From CALREA01 sp041674865 (lineage in GTDB: Bacteria > Patescibacteriota > Gracilibacteria > UBA1369 > UBA12463), in contig JBAYUX010000043.1 of assembly GCA_041674865.1 (NCBI GenBank), positions 1 through 10,462 of the forward strand: a DNA stretch of 10,462 nt, given 5' to 3'. Shown in pieces: positions 4,590 to 10,462 of the stretch. The number at the start of each line of letters is the position of its first letter. Within the stretch, counting starts at the first letter, position 1. A program made the position numbers and the translations under genes. Under the pieces are notes generated by a model. That model made no database searches and was not told where the DNA came from. It was given only the letters and a program-made list of their open reading frames with translations.

Positions 4590-5942
4590 TTATTTGGCCT
4601 CCATCTCCTCTAGCGTTTGAATTGAGATTGATTTTCCTGATACTGAGCAGGTTGCTGTGTCGAACGTGGGTGCAAAATCTTTTAATTCTGTGGCGATCGA
4701 CTGCCACTGATCATCTGCAATTTCCTTGCACTTTCCGGTGTCAAAATCTTTATAATTTTTCAGATCGATAGTTAAATTATTTCCTTTTCTATAGCGGCTA
4801 ATTGGAACATACGTCGGATTATTATCCATAAAAATACTAAATATTTCTTTAGCATTATTCGCGAATGCCATAATTGTATCTCTATCGAGCATGAGCTGAT
4901 TAGGAGATGCTGATACATAACTCGCCACATGATCTACATGAATAAACTTATTCATTGTTGGCAAATAAAGCACTCCATGGGCATGCATTGAAAGTCGTAC
5001 TGCTGGAATATTAATTCCATGAGCCATTCCTTCAAGCATAATAGTAGGTTCATGGCATCCTGTTACGCGTTCCTTGTAAATTGCGTCGAGGGTTTTTGGA
5101 TAGGCGACTGCCCCGCCATCATCTAGCGGCTTTTCACCTGGCGTGAGGTATACACCCCATCCGTAATTTTCATCTGCGTGCGTAATATTTGCCTTCATCC
5201 AGCGGATAAGATGCTCAACGGCCTCTTCTTGATTCTTTGCGCCGCTAATAATTTTGAGCACAAGATTCAATTGTTCAACGTGCGCGTCTTCGATCATATC
5301 GTCCGGAACCGGATACTGATGATGCTCTGTATTTGGCATGCCTTCAGGCAAATCGCCCTTCAGGCCATTCTTCGATGTGTTTACCGCAATTGTATCGTTC
5401 TGAATAAAAAGATTTCTTATTTCTTCCGGTGAGTAGTCGGCAAGTGACCACGGAAGTTTTTTACTCGCCTCTACCGCGAGCCCATTTAAGACGTTTATGA
5501 AGAAAAGGCGATCTGCCCCACTGGCAAATGTGAAGTTATTAAGTACACTTATCTGCTGAAGTTTTTTATTGTTGGGAGCAAGTGGATCATAGACATACTC
5601 ACCTTCGAATTTCTGAAGAAGCTCTGAGCCGGAAAAGGTTTGCTTCTTTGATTCGTCAGTAGCTTTTATCGCATCCAAATGCTGTCTTACTTCTTTGAGC
5701 GAAGGGTATTCTGAGAGAATTTTCGTAAGTTCTAGTATTTTTGTTACCTCTGTTGTCGTAGGAGTTGTTGGAATCTTTTGCGGCTGCGTTGCGTCGATAG
5801 CGCACCCTGTCATAGCTGCAATACTTAAACACAGCGCAGCAACTGATGCAGAAATTTTTGAATGGCTACTTGAAACGCCTTTCCTTTCTGGCAGTGCTGG
5901 CTTTTTTGATGTGGAAGATGGAGATTTGCCAAATATATTCAT
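4590..5942 (-). CDS. Secreted transglutaminase-like (papain-fold) protein, probable lipoprotein
   Basis: 450 aa. A polar, basic N-terminus of ~30 residues precedes a hydrophobic stretch (31-45) and a lipobox-like AMTGC (43-47), so C47 would be lipidated; the long n-region is unusual. Residues 52-65 are a Thr/Pro linker. The domain at ~225-345 has the features of a transglutaminase-core cysteine fold: Cys in RVTGCHEP (C296), His in HAHGVLYLP (H322) and Asp in HVDHV (D337), in the right order and spacing for a Cys-His-Asp triad. It may act on extracellular proteins or peptidoglycan, but the substrate is unknown. It has its own strong promoter with a near-leaderless start. Convergent with argH, 7 bp apart, with only a weak AT stem (AAATA/TATTT) between them. 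Confidence 0.75.
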   Translation of the reverse strand: MNIFGKSPSSTSKKPALPERKGVSSSHSKISASVAALCLSIAAMTGCAIDATQPQKIPTTPTTTEVTKILELTKILSEYPSLKEVRQHLDAIKATDESKKQTFSGSELLQKFEGEYVYDPLAPNNKKLQQISVLNNFTFASGADRLFFINVLNGLAVEASKKLPWSLADYSPEEIRNLFIQNDTIAVNTSKNGLKGDLPEGMPNTEHHQYPVPDDMIEDAHVEQLNLVLKIISGAKNQEEAVEHLIRWMKANITHADENYGWGVYLTPGEKPLDDGGAVAYPKTLDAIYKERVTGCHEPTIMLEGMAHGINIPAVRLSMHAHGVLYLPTMNKFIHVDHVASYVSASPNQLMLDRDTIMAFANNAKEIFSIFMDNNPTYVPISRYRKGNNLTIDLKNYKDFDTGKCKEIADDQWQSIATELKDFAPTFDTATCSVSGKSISIQTLEEMEAK

Positions 5943-5950
5943 GTCTTGCT

Positions 5951-5979
5951 ATTCTAACTCTTTTGCTGTCTATTGTCAA
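5951..5979 (-). promoter_or_regulatory. Strong promoter of the transglutaminase-like gene: TTGACA-17-TAGAAT
   Basis: Minus strand: a perfect TTGACA (5979-5974), 17 nt, TAGAAT (5956-5951), then 8 nt to the ATG at 5942. The predicted leader is 0-2 nt. The -35 directly abuts the recurrent motif at 5980-5997. Confidence 0.75.
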
Positions 5980-5997
5980 TATTTCAGCTTTGAAATA
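5980..5997. repeat. Recurrent motif, copy 3, here an inverted repeat
   Basis: Minus strand TATTTCA-AAGC-TGAAATA has 7-bp exact arms around AAGC and sits directly against the -35 of the 5942 promoter. It is related to the copies at 179, 345 and 7966. It could be an operator or activator site, or an A/T-rich UP-like element. Confidence 0.45.
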
Positions 5998-6052
5998 CCT
6001 GAAAATCTACAAGTCCTCTCGGTCTTGATTCTTTGTCGGCATAAAGGGAGAC

Positions 6053-6070
6053 AAATAATTTTAATTATTT
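6053..6070. repeat. AT-only inverted repeat over the nfo stop codon
   Basis: AAATAATT (6053-6060) and AATTATTT (6063-6070) form an 8-bp stem across TT. It overlaps the nfo stop (6065-6067) and could act as a weak 3' stem. No U-tract follows on the minus strand, so a terminator is doubtful. Confidence 0.3.
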
Positions 6071-6943
6071 AAAACACGATTTCAAAATTTCGACGTTTTC
6101 TTTGTCAGGGCCTTCGTTGTCGAAGCCTGGGACTTCGAGAATCCAGGCGGCGTGATGGAGGTGCTTGTCGGCTGCTAGAGCCTTGAATCCATTGAGGCCG
6201 ATTTCTCCGTGGCCGAGGTTTTCGTGACGGTCATGATTGGAGTTATATTTTGTTTTTGAGTCGTTGACGTGGAGGGCGATGAGATCTTTGAGATTAATTT
6301 CTTTATCCCATTCGTCAAAAGTTTTTTTCACATTTTCCGGTGTTACATCTGGACCGAGTTCGCCCGCCTCAAAACCATGTGCGGTATCAAAACATACTTT
6401 GACGCGGTCGGATTTCACGAGGTGCTTGATGGCACCAAGCTCTACTGCGGTATTTCCGAGTTTTCCGCCACCACCTGCGGAGTTCTCCATCACGAGAAAT
6501 GCGCTGCCGGGTGTGCGCTTGAGAACTTCTTTCATGCCCTTTGCGGTCTGTTCGATCGCAGCATTGCGAGAACTGTCTTTCGGGTAAGCGCCCATGTGAA
6601 AAATGAGTCCCTGTGCGCCGATCATCTGTACGATTTGCAAATGTTCGGACAAACTTTTTATCGATTTTTCATACGATTCTTCGGATGCGGTCGCGAGATT
6701 TGGCAGGTAGGCTGCGTGGAGATATACCGCTTGTACATTGCTATTCTTCAGTGCGTCTTTGTACTGTTTTACCGTTTCCGGTGTTGGTAATTTGGCATAC
6801 CACTGACGTGGCGATGCGCCGAAAAATTGAATCGCATTTGCGCCAATTCGTTGTGCATTTTCGATCGCATGAAAAAATCCACCGGCTGCGGAAACATGTC
6901 CGCCGATCAGTGGAAGTGAGTTGTGATTTTTTTGAGAAGGCAT
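6065..6943 (-). CDS. nfo: Endonuclease IV (AP endonuclease)
   Basis: 292 aa (E. coli Nfo 285). It cuts DNA 5' of abasic sites in base-excision repair, using three zinc ions in a TIM barrel. All nine metal ligands appear in order: H76 (LHAAY), H116 (IFHMGAY), E153 (VMENSAG), D186 and H189 (CFDTAHGFEAG), H225 (LHVNDSK), D238 and H240 (HDRHENLGHGEIG), and E270 (LEVPG). Further family motifs are GGHVSAAGG near the N-terminus and FFGASPRQW. It lies 32 nt downstream of the DUF5654-like gene on the same strand. AATAAT (6958-6953) 9 nt before the ATG may be a separate -10. Confidence 0.96.
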   Translation of the reverse strand: MPSQKNHNSLPLIGGHVSAAGGFFHAIENAQRIGANAIQFFGASPRQWYAKLPTPETVKQYKDALKNSNVQAVYLHAAYLPNLATASEESYEKSIKSLSEHLQIVQMIGAQGLIFHMGAYPKDSSRNAAIEQTAKGMKEVLKRTPGSAFLVMENSAGGGGKLGNTAVELGAIKHLVKSDRVKVCFDTAHGFEAGELGPDVTPENVKKTFDEWDKEINLKDLIALHVNDSKTKYNSNHDRHENLGHGEIGLNGFKALAADKHLHHAAWILEVPGFDNEGPDKENVEILKSCFK

Positions 6944-6975
6944 GTCGTCGTTATTATTCTGCTGTTCTTTTTTCT

Positions 6976-7254
6976 TTATTCAGGTTTTTTCTCCTGATCT
7001 TTTTTAATCAACTCTGCGAGATAGTATGAAACCACTACGATTAACATCGTGACGCCGCCCGCATAGAGAAATTTTGCGAGGAGTGTATTTTGGCTTGCTG
7101 GAAAGAAATATTCGATGAGCGCCTTGATCGCCTCATTCCATGCGAGACCTGCGACGAGACCAAGTGATGCGATGATATAGGTGAGGAGTTGTTTTTTTAC
7201 CTCGCGCTTTACGGCTGCACTCTGTTCTTTCAATTTTTCAGTTAATTTTGCCAT
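6976..7254 (-). CDS. DUF5654-type small membrane protein
   Basis: 92 aa from the ATG at 7254. A basic amphipathic N-terminus (1-22) precedes two membrane segments (~23-41 and ~62-81) and a charged tail, KKDQEKKPE. The block ASLGLVAGLAWNEAIKALIE (29-48) is what I know as the DUF5654 signature, a family of unknown function common in archaea and Patescibacteria. An in-frame upstream ATG at 7347 would add 31 residues that overlap the neighbouring gene and are unlike the family, so it is rejected. Upstream, TACAAT (7287-7282) may be a -10 giving a ~20-nt AU-rich leader. Confidence 0.8.
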   Translation of the reverse strand: MAKLTEKLKEQSAAVKREVKKQLLTYIIASLGLVAGLAWNEAIKALIEYFFPASQNTLLAKFLYAGGVTMLIVVVSYYLAELIKKDQEKKPE

Positions 7255-7306
7255 ACAAAAAAATAAGAAATACCTTTTCCTATTGTACACGATCGAGATG
7301 AAGTTA

Positions 7307-7918
7307 CTAGTTGACGAGGGGATTGTGGTCGCCGCTTTGCATTTCAAACTCGGCTGCTATAAGCGCTGCTGATGCCGTAAGCTCCTGTAAAAAATGAACT
7401 GCCTGAGTGGTAGCTTGTCCAAACATTGGCATATCAGCTTCGTCAACTCTCATGGGGAGTCCTTTCGGTGGCAAAAGATAGCCTGCCATTTTCCTTCTTG
7501 GAATATATACTTCTCGGTCCATATAATTTTCTCCCGTTAGAAGTAGTCGATATTTTCGGTGGGTATCCATTCGCTGTTCATCGTGAAATTCTCTCGGTAA
7601 TTCAAAGGCTTCTGGCACTGCATGGCGCATATATGCTGAATAAAACTTGCACATGACACACGTTTCAACCCACTGCTCCATCGTGATTCCGAGCTGGCGG
7701 AGCGTTGTCTTTCCTTGCCAAAGAAGAATATCTATTTCGTTGAGAATCTGCCTATTCCCTCCGCGATCGGTTGGAAGGTCAATAATCTCGTGGAGCTTGT
7801 ACACGAGAGCTTTGATCCGCTCCTTATCAGCGGACTCTTTGTGAACTTGTCGAGCATTGTATTCGTATGCTTCGAAAATTTCTGTTGGCGACGGAGTTGG
7901 ATTTTTCAAATTAGACAT
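7307..7918 (-). CDS. Unknown 203-aa protein
   Basis: 203 aa from the ATG at 7918, soluble and largely helical in appearance, with no signal peptide. The N-terminal region (1-45) is polar. A Cys pair, C87-x-x-C90 (ETCVMCKFY), sits mid-protein, and the C-terminal ~45 residues include an Ala-rich helix (ASAALIAAEFEM). I do not recognise a family. A longer TTG start at 7954 is open, but that TTG is the beginning of a perfect TTGACA -35 box whose -10 lies 7 nt before the ATG at 7918. Transcripts from this promoter would not contain the TTG, so the ATG is the real start. Confidence 0.7.
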   Translation of the reverse strand: MSNLKNPTPSPTEIFEAYEYNARQVHKESADKERIKALVYKLHEIIDLPTDRGGNRQILNEIDILLWQGKTTLRQLGITMEQWVETCVMCKFYSAYMRHAVPEAFELPREFHDEQRMDTHRKYRLLLTGENYMDREVYIPRRKMAGYLLPPKGLPMRVDEADMPMFGQATTQAVHFLQELTASAALIAAEFEMQSGDHNPLVN

Positions 7919-7925
7919 AGGCGCT

Positions 7926-7954
7926 ACTCTATGAATTTTAGGTTTTGTTGTCAA
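7926..7954 (-). promoter_or_regulatory. Promoter of the 203-aa gene: TTGACA-17-TAGAGT
   Basis: Minus strand: TTGACA (7954-7949), 17 nt, TAGAGT (7931-7926), then 7 nt to the ATG at 7918. Leaderless transcription is predicted. The recurrent motif (7965-7983) lies 10 nt upstream. Confidence 0.7.
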
Positions 7955-7964
7955 TAACTTGGCC

Positions 7965-7983
7965 TATTTTAGCTTTGAATATA
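7965..7983. repeat. Recurrent TATTTTAGCTTTGAATATA motif, copy 4
   Basis: 18 nt (7966-7983) are identical to 179-196, about 7.8 kb away. It lies between the ogt stop codon and the promoter of the 203-aa gene. TAGCT/AGCTA at 7970-7974 and 7983-7987 could also form a short stem after the ogt stop. Confidence 0.5.
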
Positions 7984-7984
7984 G

Positions 7985-8254
7985 CTATGCATTATTCTGT
8001 ATCGCACCTTCCTCTGTGAGGATTCTTGCTTTTTGAGAAGCACCACGGTTGTAGCCGCCTGTTTTCCCATCAGAACGAATAACTCGATGGCATGGAATTT
8101 CTGGATCGTAATTCGTGTTGAGAATATTTCCCACGGCGCGATAAGAGCGTGGATGGCCACTTGCAATAGCGACTTCTTTGTACGTCATCGTTTTCCCTTT
8201 TGGAATTTTTTTGACGATGGAGAAGACTATGTCGCGAAATGATGATTTTTTCAT
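7985..8254 (-). CDS. Minimal O6-alkylguanine-DNA alkyltransferase (MGMT C-terminal domain)
   Basis: 89 aa, only the DNA-binding/active-site domain. IPKGKTMTYKEVA (17-29) and the helix with the Arg finger, YRAVGNIL (38-45, R39), lead to PCHRV (54-58) with acceptor Cys55, then RSDGKTGGY. It should transfer alkyl groups from O6-guanine to its own cysteine. Because Cys is present, it is not the inactive alkyltransferase-like (ATL) type, which has Trp there. Full-length Ogt/Ada-C proteins are ~160-180 aa with an N-terminal RNase H-like domain that is absent here. Starts 10 nt after the trmH stop, so probably one operon. Confidence 0.9.
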   Translation of the reverse strand: MKKSSFRDIVFSIVKKIPKGKTMTYKEVAIASGHPRSYRAVGNILNTNYDPEIPCHRVIRSDGKTGGYNRGASQKARILTEEGAIQNNA

Positions 8255-8264
8255 ATGAGATGAG

Positions 8265-8744
8265 TCACTTCACAAAGTGATACGCCACGATTCCAAATGC
8301 GACCGAGACGTTGAGCGATTCTTTCTCGCCGAGCATGGGAATTTTGAGAATTTTTGTGGCACGAGAAAGTACTTCTGGAGAAAGGCCGTCGACCTCACCG
8401 CCAAGAATGAGTACTGATTTTTCGCGATTGAATCCTGAGAGATTTTTGTAATTTATGGCGTCTTCATGCAACTCAACTGCGTATATTTCACAATCTGGAT
8501 CTTGTTTTTTGAGCATGTCGATCGTGTCGAGTGTTGATTCGGCGTGTTCCCATTCGACTGATTTTTCTGCGCCAAGTGAGACTTTCACGAGTTGTGAATT
8601 TGGTCGGCCGTATTTATCAAGTGGACCTGGCGTGATTCCGCAGAGATATATTTTTTTGATACCGGCAGCGTCGGCGGTTCTCAACATAGAACCGACGTTG
8701 TGCATGCTACGAATATTATCGAGAATGACTATCATGGAACGCAT
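8265..8744 (-). CDS. SpoU/TrmH-family RNA 2'-O-methyltransferase
   Basis: 159 aa, essentially only the SPOUT (knotted) catalytic domain. Motif 1 is NVGSMLRTADAAG (16-28, N16 and R22), motif 2 LILGGEVDGLSPEVL (112-126) and motif 3 IPMLGEKESLNVSVAFG (135-151). It should methylate a ribose 2'-OH in tRNA or rRNA from S-adenosylmethionine; the target cannot be read from the sequence. The start is the ATG at 8744, with ATG at 8735 (MIVILDNIRS) an alternative. It is divergent from the YibE-like gene with only 24 bp between starts, so the promoters interleave. The stop is TGA, the only UGA stop among the complete genes here. Confidence 0.92.
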   Translation of the reverse strand: MRSMIVILDNIRSMHNVGSMLRTADAAGIKKIYLCGITPGPLDKYGRPNSQLVKVSLGAEKSVEWEHAESTLDTIDMLKKQDPDCEIYAVELHEDAINYKNLSGFNREKSVLILGGEVDGLSPEVLSRATKILKIPMLGEKESLNVSVAFGIVAYHFVK

Positions 8745-8762
8745 TATACTCTATGGTATAGT
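8745..8762 (+). promoter_or_regulatory. Divergent promoter with extended -10 (TGG-TATAGT)
   Basis: TGG (8754-8756) directly before TATAGT (8757-8762) is an extended -10 for the plus-strand gene. The ATG follows after 6 nt, so a leaderless mRNA is expected. The region is also an inverted repeat, TATAC-TCTATG-GTATA (8745-8760), containing minus-strand -10-like hexamers (TATACC, TAGAGT) for trmH. No good -35 is seen in either direction. Confidence 0.5.
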
Positions 8763-8768
8763 GGGTCC

Positions 8769-9953
8769 ATGAAAAAAACCTCTTCTCTCATCATTTCGGC
8801 TTTAATTTTCGCTTCTTTATCAATTGGTTTTGGGTCAAATGCCTTTGCCGCAACACCTGAAACAACTCAAGTTGTTCCTGCGGATAAAACCCAGGCGCTT
8901 CCTCCGCAGCTCTACGCGCCTGAAGATTTTTTTGCGGCGACCGTTGAAGATATTATTCAGCAAGGCGAAGAGGACACCGATGGCATGAAACAGAAATTTC
9001 AAATCGTGAAGTTGATCGTTACGAGTGGAAAAGATAATGGAAAAGAAATTACCATCAGGCATGGTGGACAAGTTTCTATTGATACCAATCAGCTCGTCAA
9101 AAAAGGTGAAAAAGTTGTGGTTGCGAAAACGAGTGGTGGAGGGGAAGATGGTGGTTCTGGATACTATATAGCTGATAAATATCGCTTACCGCCTTTGCTT
9201 TTTGCCATTATCGCTTTTCTTGCGCTCGTGATTTATTTTGGAAGATTCAAGGGATTTATGTCGCTGATTGGACTTGCGTTTAGTGTCTTTATTTTGATGA
9301 AATTTATTTTGCCACTCATTATCGCGGGATATTCGGCGCTTTTGGTGACACTTATTGGATCGTTCGTCATTGCGGTTGTTTCGATTTTTCTTGCACATGG
9401 ATTTAATAAGCGAACGGTTATTTCTGTATTTGCGACACTTATCACTCTTTCGATCGCTATTGCGCTTGCGGTACTTTTTGTTGAAATTGCGCATCTTTTT
9501 GGTGGGGGATCGGAAGAGGCTGCATATTTGAAACTTGATCCAGCAACAAACCTCAATCTCCAGGGCCTTCTCCTCGGTGGAATTATTATTGGTACTCTTG
9601 GCGTGCTGGATGACATCACCACGGCACAGGTTGCCTGCGTCCACGAACTTCACGAGGCGAATCGATCATTGACCGCCGCTGAGCTCTATCGTCGTGGCCT
9701 GACCATTGGACGTGAACATATTGCCTCACTCGTAAATACGCTCGTCTTGGCATATGCCGGTGCGAGCCTACCGCTTTTCTTGATGTTCACGATGAATAGC
9801 GTTCAGCCGTTCTGGGTGACATTTAATAGTGAGTTCATTGCCGAAGAGGTGATTCGAACACTTATTGGTAGCATGGCTTTGGTTCTTGGGGTACCGATTG
9901 CTACTTGGCTTGCCGCAAGACATTTATCGAAGTCCAAGCATAAGAATGCATAG
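8769..9953 (+). CDS. YibE/F-like integral membrane protein
   Basis: 394 aa from the ATG at 8769. A signal sequence (1-27, cleavage after SNAFA) precedes a periplasmic/extracellular region (~28-137) with a beta-rich part after residue 75 (QIVKLIVTSGKDNGKEI...), as in YibE/F proteins. About seven to eight membrane segments follow: ~140-157, 163-180, 181-197, 198-210, 216-240, 265-280, 318-342, 362-383. The family hallmark GVLDDITTAQ is at 278-287. The family's transport role is poorly defined. A GTG at 8700 would extend the frame into trmH and put residues before the signal peptide, so it is rejected. No strong terminator is seen after it, only AGAC/GTCT at 9952-9967. Confidence 0.9.
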   Translation: MKKTSSLIISALIFASLSIGFGSNAFAATPETTQVVPADKTQALPPQLYAPEDFFAATVEDIIQQGEEDTDGMKQKFQIVKLIVTSGKDNGKEITIRHGGQVSIDTNQLVKKGEKVVVAKTSGGGEDGGSGYYIADKYRLPPLLFAIIAFLALVIYFGRFKGFMSLIGLAFSVFILMKFILPLIIAGYSALLVTLIGSFVIAVVSIFLAHGFNKRTVISVFATLITLSIAIALAVLFVEIAHLFGGGSEEAAYLKLDPATNLNLQGLLLGGIIIGTLGVLDDITTAQVACVHELHEANRSLTAAELYRRGLTIGREHIASLVNTLVLAYAGASLPLFLMFTMNSVQPFWVTFNSEFIAEEVIRTLIGSMALVLGVPIATWLAARHLSKSKHKNA

Positions 9954-9994
9954 ACTCTTCCTGGTCTAACGTAGCTTTACTTTTTGTCTTCTTG

Positions 9995-10022
9995 TTGACA
10001 AATCGTGTTTTTAATATAAAAT
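9995..10022 (+). promoter_or_regulatory. Promoter of the last gene: TTGACA-16-TAAAAT
   Basis: A perfect TTGACA (9995-10000), then TAAAAT (10017-10022) with a 16-nt spacer. The start near 10029 would leave a ~22-nt AU-rich leader with no Shine-Dalgarno before the ATG at 10051. Confidence 0.6.
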
Positions 10023-10050
10023 CAACATCTTATAAGCTCATTTAGCTTCT

Positions 10051-10462
10051 ATGGGTCTCCAAAGCAGAACGGATGATAATGGCATGAGTGATGATGGCGA
10101 GGTCAGAATTCCTGTTCCTTTTGGGGGACGGAATGCTAAGTTGTATCGCCATGTTGTCTCTCCAAAACGCACTCGATCTACTGCTCCCGTGACGTCTACT
10201 GAGCCTGTTGCGCCGACTCCTCGTCCTCCGACAGCCCCTACTGTTCGCGATGCTCAAATTATTCATCTCCCACTCTTCCAAAATCCTCACGTTGCTCGCG
10301 CAGCTGAAAATCATGGTTTTTCCGAATCAACACAGGAGGTTAATATGCTTGATGCGGTGATGCGTACATTTACGATTTTAGGATTTCAGCCGGTAGATTC
10401 TCGTTTCAATGCTGTACTTGAATTGAAAAAAACGAACTCTTCTGATGGCTCAACTATTACTG
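10051..10462 (+). CDS. Unknown protein, N-terminal 137 residues, runs off the window
   Basis: An open frame from the ATG at 10051 to the last base, with no stop in 137 codons. The first ~45 residues are polar, with the patch EVRIPVPFGGRNAKLYRHVV. Residues ~45-75 are rich in Pro, Thr and Arg (APVTSTEPVAPTPRPPTAP), a disordered linker. A more folded part begins near QIIHLPLF and includes LDAVMRTFTILGFQPVDSRF. There is no signal peptide or membrane segment in the visible part, and I do not recognise it. A dedicated promoter 28 nt upstream supports the start. Confidence 0.7.
   Translation, partial: MGLQSRTDDNGMSDDGEVRIPVPFGGRNAKLYRHVVSPKRTRSTAPVTSTEPVAPTPRPPTAPTVRDAQIIHLPLFQNPHVARAAENHGFSESTQEVNMLDAVMRTFTILGFQPVDSRFNAVLELKKTNSSDGSTIT

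Noticed and set aside
5178..6072. Plus-strand frames of 84, 125 and 60 aa opposite the transglutaminase-like gene and its promoter
   Set aside because: Translations have no coherent domain, and the minus strand has a well-supported gene with a consensus promoter.
7255..7347. N-terminal extension of the DUF5654-like protein
   Set aside because: It overlaps the end of the 203-aa gene on the same strand and is unlike the family; the ATG at 7254 gives a normal product.
8265..8267. UGA recoding (genetic code 25) as in Gracilibacteria
   Set aside because: No in-frame UGA is needed inside any gene, and the trmH UGA comes right after the family's normal end, so it is a stop.
8700..8768. GTG start of the YibE-like protein inside trmH
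   Set aside because: It would place 23 residues before a clear signal peptide; the extended -10 lies between the GTG and the ATG.
9186..9653. 155-aa and 129-aa minus-strand frames opposite the YibE-like gene
   Set aside because: They are antisense shadows of the membrane-protein codons, with low-complexity Lys/Arg/Asn or Ser/Pro composition and no promoter.
9952..9967. Terminator after the YibE-like gene (AGAC/GTCT stem)
   Set aside because: Only 4 bp and not followed by a U-tract at the proper distance.

Overview
The window looks like a chromosomal piece of a small-genome bacterium, most likely of the Candidate Phyla Radiation / Patescibacteria (for example Peregrinibacteria). This is inferred from compact AT-leaning genes, minimal single-domain enzymes, a DUF5654-type protein, a YibE/F membrane protein and a small 'YGKxD...GSYITTKWF' protein. 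All recognisable genes read through with the standard code and no in-frame UGA, so the UGA=Gly code of Gracilibacteria/Absconditabacteria is not in use. I could not run searches, so the taxonomic placement is only an inference. Most genes lack a Shine-Dalgarno sequence. At least four have a -10 box 6-8 nt before the ATG, which predicts leaderless mRNAs.

Layout. 1-91: cut-off start of a small conserved protein (minus). 92-475: gene-free, carrying a 27-bp palindrome and two tandem ~170-bp paralogous units. Each unit has its own sigma70-type promoter and a ~55-nt hairpin RNA ending in a U-tract. 476-886: small basic protein of unknown function (minus). 1039-1878: complete XerD-like tyrosine recombinase (plus). 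1909-4582: arginine module, with a promoter, a ~200-nt structured leader holding a 39-codon ORF with Arg codons at its end, then argG and argH (citrulline + aspartate to arginine + fumarate). 4590-8744: minus-strand block holding a secreted transglutaminase-like lipoprotein, endonuclease IV (nfo), a DUF5654 membrane protein, a 203-aa unknown, a minimal O6-alkylguanine-DNA alkyltransferase and a SpoU/TrmH RNA methyltransferase. 8769-9953: YibE/F-like exporter (plus), divergent from trmH. 10051-end: start of an unknown Pro/Thr-rich protein (plus).

How parts fit. argG and argH are 29 bp apart and probably one operon controlled from the leader. nfo and the alkyltransferase are DNA-repair enzymes in the same block as a tRNA/rRNA methyltransferase, a typical housekeeping mixture. 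An 18-nt sequence (core TTTAGCTTTGAAT) recurs exactly in the small-RNA region and upstream of the 203-aa gene, with close relatives in two other promoter regions, so it may be a shared regulatory site.

The best candidates for something undescribed are the paired stand-alone hairpin RNAs at 245-475 and the argG leader.
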